A stretch of 64,000 nucleotides of DNA, taken from the NCBI RefSeq assembly GCF_947242115.1, contig NC_074720.1:33022645-33086644 (forward strand). Reading direction: 5' to 3'. Numbering within the stretch: the stretch's first letter is position 1; each line of letters starts with the position of its first letter. This document shows positions 56,501-64,000 of the stretch, piece after piece. Below the pieces are notes generated by a model. The model was not told the origin of the DNA and searched no databases. It saw nothing but the letters and a program-made list of their open reading frames with translations. The position numbers and the translations under genes are program-made. Source of the stretch: Biomphalaria glabrata (Eukaryota; Mollusca; Gastropoda; Planorbidae).

Positions 56501-59500
56501 TGTATATTTACCCAAATCTCTGTCTGGAAACTTTAAACCGCAAACATCAGCGTCGTCTCTGTCGAGGGTGCACTTGGACTGGTCCCACATTGAACCCATG
56601 GGCGTGGTGATGTTTTCCCCATTAAAAGTATAGCTTTAGAAGGAACAGACAAAAAATAAAGACCTATTTTCTATTTATATATATTTTTTTACTTTCTTTT
56701 AGTCGGTCTAGAAATTAGTAGTCTTGCTTGTATGAAAAATAATTTGCATTCATCATATATATTTATATATAATTTTAACCCTGTAACTGTATATTTTCTA
56801 TATATAAATTATTTAAATTTTGATTAAGCTAATCGGCTTGAGTTAGAATACAATGTATTCTTACCTGCAAGGGTTTCCAGTTGGGTCTACCGCATATCCA
56901 GGGCATGGGTTTGAAAAGTCTGTCAGGGGGCAAAAATACAAGAACATAAACTGTGTCACTACAGCGTTAGTGAATTTTAGTAACTGTTTAAAATACAAAC
57001 AACAAATACACTGGATATATAACAACATTGTAATGTACATGCTTCTACGTGTGTTTAGTGTAAACAACATCAGCATTGCATAAAACAGGTTTACCATACT
57101 CCTGAACGCTCGAAGGGGGACAGACATGGGGACTGCCTCGCGAGGTGGTACAATGACTTACATCTCCAATATTTTGTTGTGCATAATTATAATACTTTCA
57201 TTTTATGAACAAACTTTGTCCAAGTGATTTATGTGTACAGATAAGCCGATCTTTTGGATGAACGAAAGAAATTAGAAATATTTTTTTTCTATATTAAATA
57301 ACAGTTTAGGTATTTAACTCTTTCTCTCCCAATCGACGATTCGATCATTGATTTTGACCTCATTTGATTAAATTAATGTTTAATTTGTTAAATTTGACTT
57401 TGAATTATATAAAAAGAGTATGCATTTCCCTTTAATTCTATACCAAATACATTTTCTGATAACAAACAATAAAGCTATTGAAGCCCAATCATAACAGGGG
57501 TAGTGAAATAGTAATGAGCAAATGAAGAATTCCTTCAAAACGTGGAAAAATAATTACGGAGAAAAAGAGTTAAAAGACTCATTTCAAAACAGTGTAAGCA
57601 AGGCTGGACTTAAATATGTGGAGGCTCCGGAGCAAAATTGTAGACGCCCCTACTATTTTTAGATAGCTTTAATAAAGATCCATTTATGAAAGAAAATACT
57701 TAAATCTAAAAGATAAAAGAAACGTGTTCTTGTAAATTTAATCTCTTTCCTTAAAAAAATGTTTACTATGCATATTTTAGTTTCAAAAAGTTTATATTTT
57801 TTAGTTTGTGGAGGGTAAGGCCCTAGGGAGACGTAGGCCTACTGTCGTAAATCCGGAACTGTATTTACTTATTCCGTGCATGCTCCAAGTGTACCTTCCT
57901 TTATCACGACATTTGGCCAGTCGTAAAAATACGAAAAGTTAAAAAAACAACAAAAAAAAAATCAACTTATAAGTTTCTGACCCGTGGAAATTCGGATATA
58001 TTTGATCTCTTTTGTCGAGGCCCTTTCTTGTTGAAGCCCAGGGTCCTGCCAACCTTAAATCAGGCCCTGAATGGAGGTATAATACATCCTCCTAGACTTA
58101 ACAATATATCAGGCAGATGATGTAAAGGTCATCTGGTTCCGTGGCCCACAGTTAACGAGGGTGTCATGTGGCCATCACAACGACCAACCGCGTTAACTTT
58201 CCCCAACTGATGTCAGGTAATACAGTTGGGTGAGGCTCCCTATAAATCCCCTAATTAAAAATCACTGTCTTCACCGGAAATCGGTTTCAGGACCTCTCGG
58301 TTCGGAAGCCAAGAGCTCTACCACTCAGCCACAATGCCGCCCCCGTCATTTAAAAATACACACACATCCAAGTGATTTCCCCTTCCGCCCCCCCCCCCGT
58401 TCTTTTTTTTTAGTTGTACTCTTCATTTTCACTTTCGCTTTATTTATCTGACACATCACCGCAAGGGCTCCCTCAGGATCTATTGGGCTGCTGCGACTGG
58501 GCTAACATTTCTTTGGTCTGTATTACACTGGAAATAAACTTAATGATCACTTAAGGCTATTCCTAGAATTATGTCTGAGATGTATGTTATGTTAACACAT
58601 TTATACGAAGTCTGGGGACTCAGCGGAGTGTCAGAAGTTTAATTTGAAAGCAATAAACCATCGATGGTGTTTAGGAACTATATACCCACACTTGTCATAA
58701 AAAAAAAGCAGTCTGGTAAAGGGAAACAAAATCGTCCCCAACGCTGAAGATTATACCTTTATCTCCAATTACCCCAGGCACTTCACACCTGAATCTGCCA
58801 GTATTCTCACACACAGCTACAGTGTTCAATGTAGATCTACAACTTCTGATGTTCTCATCAAAGTATTCATCTGGGCATAAAACAACAAAGATAGCAATTT
58901 TATACCGAAACATACATAAAACATATAGAACATACAAAATACATATTTTATATCTGCATAGAGCACATACACCAGTCAGACTAGAAACTTACATGAGCGA
59001 AATGAGCGACCACCCGTGCAGTCAAACGTAAACTATGCATGCTTGAGAGCTTTTGTTTTTTATTCCACTATTTACGAGAATGTCTCTCCAGAAAAAGGAA
59101 CTACACTACAGTATCAAGAAAAAGTGCTGTACTAGATGAGTCGTTCTACGACTGAAAGAGGCCAACCTACTTACTAAAAAATGTTTTTTTTTTTAAGGCA
59201 CCATGTCTTTCTTGAGATTGTTTCAAATCTAAGTGCACACATAATGTTCTACTCAGAGGCGGCCCCCTCCGAATCCGCCCATTGGCAAAGAATATTGAAG
59301 CCATGGTCTTGTTTTGATTGTTGAAAGTAATAACATTTCAATGAATCATTTAGCGTTTGTTTTACTCTTTAAAAAAACTGGACAAGGTATTATCAATAAT
59401 GAGACTCTTAGACCTATAGGCAAGAAAACTAAATGTTACATAAGTCAGAAGAGCGACTTCAAAGTTTGACGATTTTAAACTGAAAACAAATTTAACATCT

Positions 59501-62500
59501 GAATACATCGCTGTGACAACATACTCCACCAACTGACATGCCAGCACTTCGCCAAATGACATACATAGACCATTAAAAAACGTATCCACATAAACATTTA
59601 ATACTGCTATAATTATAGTTATAAATAGCTTATACAAGACTCACCAAAGCGACATGCTTTTTCTTGAAGTTTACCGTTCAGACATTCAAAATATTTATTG
59701 CAACACCTGCCACTGGGATACTTTGCGTTCTCTAATATAGCGTTACATTGGGCTGTACAAAAGAAATAGATTACAGCATGTAAAAAAATCCGATTTTAAC
59801 TAGAATAAAGCCATGTTATGGGAAGAGAATAATTCGACATTACTTTTTTTACAGCTAAAATAGAATAGCTTAGTTTTATTGTTTATTCTAAAAAGACCGT
59901 AATGATGCATACATGGTACATCTATAATGGGAGCACCGATGAAAATATTCTTAATGAAAGAGATGAGTGATTTAGACATGGCGAAATAATGGAGAGTCCT
60001 TATAAGGTCATGAATCACGGACCTTCCGACTCATTCACCAAGCAGCAACTCAGATCTTGCAAACAGAGCACTCGACCATCCAGAGCCCCCCCCCCCCCCC
60101 CCCCTAAAAAAAAAAGAATCTTAAATGAGAGTTTTAACAAAGACGACCCAAACATCAAGCCTCTGGACTTTTATTAGACAAAGACCCTATTGAAATGTTT
60201 ATTTCTCAAGAGAACAACATAAATACATATATATATATATATATATATATAGCAATGTGCTAGAAACGTTTTTCTCTCCTGCAAAGTTAATGTAAAACAT
60301 TAAGACGGAGCCCCAGATATTCAACAGTGGACATTTGGTTATGAAAGTGCAATGGACAATGTCTCAATAATGTTGCTCGTGTGAAACAGTCTTGCACTTC
60401 CCAAGAACCATTAAATTACTTGTCTTGTGTGTTGTTTGGTAATGTAAGTATAAATAATTCCTGAATAAAGATATGCAAAAATTAGAATATATACCATAAT
60501 ACCATCAAAAATTTCAGTGAGTAGGTAACTGTTATAGTTAAACTGTTACAATAATAAACTAGAATTTAAAAAGTTCAAAGTTTCCCATTCAGACCGTGTG
60601 GTCTATAGGGCAGATGATGTAAAAGTCATCCGTTTCTGTGGTTAACGAGGGTGTCATATGGCAAGCACAACGACCAACTGCCTTTACTTTTCCCTAACTA
60701 ATTTCAGGTACCCATTAGAACTAGGTGGACTCAGAGGCGCCCAAGGACCCCGAAATTAAAATCCCAATCTTCACCAGGATTCGAACCTGGAACCCCGGTT
60801 CGGAAGCCAAGCGCTTTACCGCTCAGCCGCTGCGCCTCCTAAACTAGAACTAATAACATATTAATGAAATGCATGTAACAAGACAATCATCTTCATTGGA
60901 AATCCGAATTACTGTCACACCACACTTCTTTATAATAGAATAGTGAATCAAAGGCTAAAACGAATAGAAGATTAACTCAAGAGAACATCTGACCATAAAC
61001 ATTTAGCTTTACCTTTGGGGCACTGGACCTGGCTGATAAAGTTGCATATGTTCCCGTCCCAGAATGTTCCGGAGGGACATTGTTTTGGTATGGGCTCTGA
61101 ATCTTTTATACACTGATAGAATGTATCACAGTACTTGGGGTCGTCGACGAAACTGAAGCCTCCTATGTACATGCAGTCATTGCAGACTGAAACAGAAGGG
61201 AACAGCAATGGTAAACCTTATGGAAAGTCATCAGAACAAATACATGAGCTGGCAAAGACGTCTATGGAGAATACATTGTTGGGGTTCTGAATCTCGGGTT
61301 CACAATTGGTGAACATTTAGTGTTATTTTTGTTCCATGCTGTTTACTTTCCGAGAGTATTTGCAAAGCTTATATTAACTTACGCTGTCTGTCTGGCAGGA
61401 TGTTTTTGTACACATTGTAATATATATTTCCTAGTTAGCAACATTCATTTTTCAGTGGCGACCATGACAATTTTGTATTTTATCATTCCTCTTTTCAGGT
61501 TGCATACTCTTTAGCGGGTCAAAAACAAAAGGGTGAAACTTTGGTGGACACGGTACTCGAAAACGGCTCTAATGATTGTCCTAGAAAATTGACAGTTGAA
61601 GTATATCTTTGGTAAAAGAATTACTAGCTAAATGGCCAAACTAGGAAAACTCTAATTTGACCGTTATAATTTTTCAAAATAAATTATAACATTTTTAGAA
61701 ATATTTTAATTTTTTCTCCTTTTATTTACGTACGTTACTTTCGTTAGATTTCAACTATATCGCCATCTTCACATCGCTTCTTCTTCTTTTTCTATGCTAC
61801 AGAATTTGATCGCATAAGGAAGGTCAACATGATATTCAAATTAATACACCAACAAGAGGGAGACTATTGTGATTCACTTTTGGTGTGAAAATGATAAAAA
61901 TCTTATTTTCTAAAGTTTATACTAACTGCCTGGTTGTGTTGGACGAGGTGTTGTTGTAGTGGTTGTAGTTGTAGTTGTCGTTGTTGTTGTTGATGTGATC
62001 ACCAAAGGAGGGCAGAGCTCGTCAATAATTTCCGTGACCTTTCTGGACAGAAGTCTGTAGCTCTTCGGGATGACCAGGCCGTCGTAGATAGTTCTGTTGA
62101 CATTGTTGGAGTCTATGAACAATAACTCGTCGTAGTCGATTGGGTTGTTTCCCTGCACGAAAACAAGCAGACGTTGCTAAAAATACGCAAATATGTTTGG
62201 TTGGGTTGTCTAGGGCAGACTAGGCTGTATTGGTTGGGTTGTCTAGGGCAGACTAGGTTGTATTGGTTGGGTTGTCTAGGGCAGACTAGGCTGTATTGGT
62301 TGGGTTGTCTAGGGCAGACTAGGCTGTATTGGTTGGGTTGTCTAGGGCAGACTAGGCTGTATTGGTTGGGTTGTCTAGGGCAGACTAGGCTGAATTATTA
62401 TGTTATAATTCAGGGAAAGACTATATAAAATTCATGGTTCCTTGATCAAGGCAAGACGATGTTAAATTCATGTAAATTCATAAAATAATTTGTGCCATTA

Positions 62501-63289
62501 TTTTTTGGTACATTTTAAACTAGTATTATCTTGTTATTTTTGTTCTAATTATTTTTAGGTTTAGTTTGGAATTTCTTGGTGTATCTTGATATTTCTAGGT
62601 ATTTCTAAGTATATTACCACAACTTCTATAACGAAGATTCTCCAGCCCAAGCCTCGCACTCTGATAGCCTCTTGTCTGCTCAGATTGGTTGGGTTGTCTA
62701 GGGCAGACTAGGCTGTATTGGTTGGGTTGTCTAGGGCAGACTAGGCTGTATTGATTGGGTTGTCTAGGGCAGACTAGGCTGTATTGGTTGGGTTGTCTAG
62801 GGCAGACTAGGTTGTATTGGTTGGGTTGTCTAGGGCAGACTAGGCTGTATTGGTTGGGTTGTCTAGGGCAGACTAGGCTGAATTATTATGTTATAATTCA
62901 GGGAAAGACTATATAAAATTCATGGTTCCTTGATCAAGGCAAGACGATGTTAAATTCATGTAAATTCATAAAATAATTTGTGCCATTATTATTTTGGTAC
63001 ATTTTAAACAAGCATTATCTTGTAATTTTTGTTCTAATTATTTTTAGGTTTAGTTTGGAATTTCTTGGTGTATCTTGGTATTTCTAGGTATTTCTAAGTA
63101 TATTACCACAACTTCAATAACGAAGATTCTCCAGCCCAAGCCTCGCACTCTGATAGCCTCTTGTCTGCTCAGATTTCTTCTTGTCACAGAACTGGAACCT
63201 TGCGATGACACCAATATGACGACTCCAGCGTTGGGGGAGTAAGGTCGACGAACAATAGTCTTCAATCCATTGTACGTCCAAGAACCTGA
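47542..63289 (-). CDS. Pif/BMSP-like shell matrix protein (VWA, chitin-binding, LamG), 5'-partial
   Basis: Likely secreted protein of the shell organic matrix, binding chitin and mineral. Twelve exons, in gene order: 63107-63289, 61927-62152, 61013-61186, 59645-59752, 58757-58870, 56865-56919, 56512-56633, 54702-54940, 51965-52138, 48775-48910, 48198-48274, 47542-47589 (stop). Phases agree throughout; 551 aa are visible. Residues 1 to about 120 are the second half of a von Willebrand A domain (GVVILVSSQGSSS, then WRIFVIEVV). A linker with a run of about 14 threonines follows, then a six-cysteine type 2 chitin-binding domain (FWDGNIC; exon 3). A second one spans exons 4-5 (CCNKYFEC, FDENIRSC). 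A cysteine-containing stretch (TFNGENITTPMGSMWDQSKC) leads to a LamG-like region in exons 8-12 ending CGIQLGRGPNYHFLGVIDEFAVYERC. This order matches molluscan Pif97/BMSP from memory of the family. The MIDAS motif and signal peptide lie upstream, outside the window. No acidic Pif80-like part is seen. The exon 2 donor could be GT after 61927 or a GC donor three bases earlier. Confidence 0.82.
48364..48580. repeat. Degenerate tandem repeat, about 20 bp units
   Basis: Repeated variants of 'tcatgagaatttgattaag' and 'tcatgaggacttggctaa' in the Pif-like intron between exons 48775-48910 and 48198-48274. At least six diverged units. Confidence 0.6.
49150..49340 (+). repeat. Possible old SINE, family B
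   Basis: 'ccatcactggtccacacaag', then 'agagatcatagca' and 'cagagcatttcatcaacatg', follows the order of the family B body. No head is recognisable. Confidence 0.35.
49580..51849 (+). mobile_element. Decayed hAT-like transposon with TTF-type zinc finger relic
   Basis: The left end 'gcaccgggtgacacccgtta' (49584 on) and the right end 'caccgggtgacacccaccct' plus 'agtgacgccactg' (to 51849) are inverted relative to each other in their subterminal parts. Between 50040 and 50460 mutated frames resemble the N-terminus of TTF-type hAT transposases (SKKLYVFCCQLFS, then a Lys/Glu-rich stretch). A LINE piece (50510-50825) is inside. It lies in an intron of the Pif-like gene. Confidence 0.5.
50510..50825 (-). 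mobile_element. LINE C-terminal fragment, second copy
   Basis: About 80% similar by eye to 28340-28670 over its whole length ('gtggtttccagatcaggcag', 'ggttttggggccagagtttt'), with a short deletion in the cysteine motif. Confidence 0.7.
52826..53275 (+). repeat. Interspersed repeat, family D, two adjoining units
   Basis: 'acaaaacttatatcaactca' with 'ggatcaagttgaaactttgc' and 'acaagacataaatcaat', then a second similar unit from about 53090 ('tctcgcccacgtcccattct', 'gatgacaatacacgaatcaa'). It is in a Pif-like intron. Confidence 0.6.
53790..54560 (+). mobile_element. LINE 3' end interrupted by a hAT MITE
   Basis: Plus-strand copy of the family at 16563-17520. LYGSETES lies near 53850. After the MITE (53962-54161) it continues with VRQLRWAGYVSHIGDERLQKA, then TGYIFETNRKSTAEDRRRGR and ENLNQPH. 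Several stops and shifts are present. Its 3' end merges into the TTATA array at 54572. Confidence 0.75.
53962..54161. mobile_element. hAT MITE, 200 bp, perfect 8 bp target duplication
   Basis: Starts CAGGGGTTCTCAACCTGTGG, ends AAAAGGTTGAGAACCGATG, flanked by GCATAGAG at 53954-53961 and 54162-54169. Non-coding, with a GT run and a G run inside. It is inserted in the LINE 53790-54560. Confidence 0.92.
54572..54690. repeat. (TTATA)n pentanucleotide array
   Basis: About 24 uninterrupted units, starting at the 3' end of the LINE and stopping 11 bases before the splice donor of the Pif-like exon 54702-54940. Confidence 0.95.
55301..55781. mobile_element. Putative hAT-type MITE
   Basis: Ends CAGGGACGGACTGG and CCAGTCCGCCCTTG are inverted repeats. 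The flanks GAGACCAA and GCGATCAA agree at 6 of 8. Non-coding; in a Pif-like intron. The termini resemble those of 63364-63893. Confidence 0.6.
57598..58078. mobile_element. Possible non-autonomous DNA transposon
   Basis: The edge 'caaggctggacttaaatatg' and the edge 'accttaaatcaggccctg' are roughly inverted. No convincing target duplication and no coding capacity. Confidence 0.35.
58085..58345 (-). repeat. tRNA-derived SINE, family A
   Basis: Full-length minus-strand copy: 'gatgatgtaaaggtcatctg', 'catgtggccatcacaacgac', and the head 'gaagccaagagctctaccac'. It is in a Pif-like intron. Confidence 0.82.
60578..60838 (-). repeat. tRNA-derived SINE, family A (best preserved)
   Basis: The minus strand gives AGGCGCAGCGGCTGAGCGGT, a clean A box, and GGTTCGAATCC as B box, then an intact body. 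It is probably one of the youngest copies in the window. It is in a Pif-like intron. Confidence 0.88.
61362..61500 (+). repeat. Interspersed repeat, family D, partial
   Basis: 'caaagcttatattaacttac' and 'gctgtctgtctggcaggatg' match the start of the other family D copies. Confidence 0.5.
62195..63175. repeat. 489 bp tandem duplication with 33 bp minisatellite arrays and a partial exon copy
   Basis: Two nearly identical units (about 62195-62683 and 62684-63175). Each starts with six copies of a 33 bp repeat ('attggttgggttgtctaggg' plus 13 bases), continues through the same unique intron stretch and ends in the VWA exon. In the first unit this gives a 68-base copy (62618-62685) of the exon 63107-63289, with its splice donor. 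The second holds the exon's real 3' part. Confidence 0.93.
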
Positions 63290-64000
63290 CTGCAGTGCAG
63301 AAAGATATAGAGTTGGATGTAAAGCTTAATGACACTACGATTTACACTAAAATTTGTTGTAAACAGAGGCGAACTGGCCAGGGCAGGCATGCAAATGTCC
63401 GTTGGGCCGGTACCTAAATGGGCAACTTTGAATGAATGTTAACGTGTTTGGATTACCTTTTATACAAGTTGACTGTACTACTAGTCACATTTTCCATTAT
63501 AATGGACTATACTGTCCTTCTGGTGAGTTTCAATAGGCTACTTTAAACAAACTAATACATACATATACAACACAAGGCCCATTATCCGTACTGACGTCTC
63601 GGTGTGAACATACTCGGGGAAATATATAAAGAGACCCTGGGCGTTTAAATTAGTAACGATATATGAGCTAGTATAATATACAGCAATCTATAAGTCACCT
63701 GTTGACAGAATTGACACATAGCGGATCCAGTTAGATCCCAGGATTATAACGGTACGACGTTATTCACTAAACAAAAATATCAACTTAAATATGTTAACAC
63801 TGACAGGACCAAAAGATGCACATTATGGCAAGCAATTTGTGGGCCGGATTGTTGGTAATACCAGGGCCATTTTTAACACTCAGTCCGCCCCTGGTTGAAA
63901 CTAATGTAGTACACATAAGATTATTATCATGTATTTGAAATGTCGTGATAAATAATGTTATAGAAATATTCAAATGTTCACAGATTTAAAGAGAAAAAAT
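63290..64000. other. 5' flank or intron of the Pif-like gene
   Basis: Apart from the putative MITE I see no exon here. The N-terminal half of the VWA domain and the signal peptide must lie beyond the window edge. Confidence 0.55.
63364..63893. mobile_element. Putative hAT-type MITE
   Basis: Ends CAGAGGCGAACTGG and CTCAGTCCGCCCCTG are imperfect inverted repeats. The flanks GTTGTAAA and GTTGAAAC agree at 6 of 8. Non-coding. It resembles 55301-55781 at its termini. Confidence 0.5.

Noticed and set aside
62174-62428. Small protein with six 11-residue repeats
   Set aside because: The open frame comes only from a 33 bp minisatellite, whose length is a multiple of three. It lies in an intron, opposite the Pif-like gene.
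62195-62882. CRISPR array
   Set aside because: The 33 bp units are directly abutting with no spacers, and the setting is eukaryotic.

Overview
The window looks like nuclear DNA of a gastropod mollusc, perhaps a freshwater pulmonate. It is AT-rich, every gene is split by introns with GT/AG borders, and it carries many tRNA-derived SINEs, LINE 3' ends and small hAT-type DNA transposons. The mollusc call rests mainly on a shell-matrix-type gene (VWA, chitin-binding and LamG regions) in the right third. The genus is inference.

Three host genes were resolved exon by exon; reading phase is kept across every junction. (1) Minus strand, 18395 to 3519: a biotin-protein ligase (holocarboxylase synthetase family) in 8 coding exons, about 567 aa. 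Its domain order is reversed relative to human HLCS: catalytic BirA-like domain first, glutamine-amidotransferase-like domain last. Its biotinyl-AMP loop lacks the usual second arginine. (2) Plus strand, 23573 to 43975: the catalytic subunit of DNA polymerase delta (POLD1), 24 coding exons, 1094 aa, with all exonuclease, polymerase and metal-binding motifs. (3) Minus strand, beyond 63289 to 47542: the 3' part (12 exons, 551 aa) of a Pif/BMSP-like shell matrix protein. Its 5' end lies outside the window.

Genes 1 and 2 are head to head. The 5.2 kb between their start codons is TCTAGA-rich, AT-rich DNA invaded by a 2.57 kb hAT element that itself holds a 160 bp hAT MITE and a LINE 3' fragment. 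Genes 2 and 3 are convergent, with poly(A) signals at about 44192 and 47465 and LINE, SINE and transposon-end debris between them. Introns hold at least twelve copies of one SINE family (A), four to five of a second (B), two of a third (C), several LINE 3' ends, and hAT copies recognisable by 8 bp target-site duplications. Gene 3 also carries a 489 bp tandem duplication, with two 33 bp minisatellite arrays and a partial copy of a VWA exon, and a pentanucleotide array ending 11 bases from a splice donor.

The genes are not an operon or a known pathway: protein biotinylation, replicative DNA synthesis and shell or extracellular matrix formation. The points most worth a second look are the permuted ligase with its altered catalytic loop, and the local rearrangements of the shell-matrix gene.
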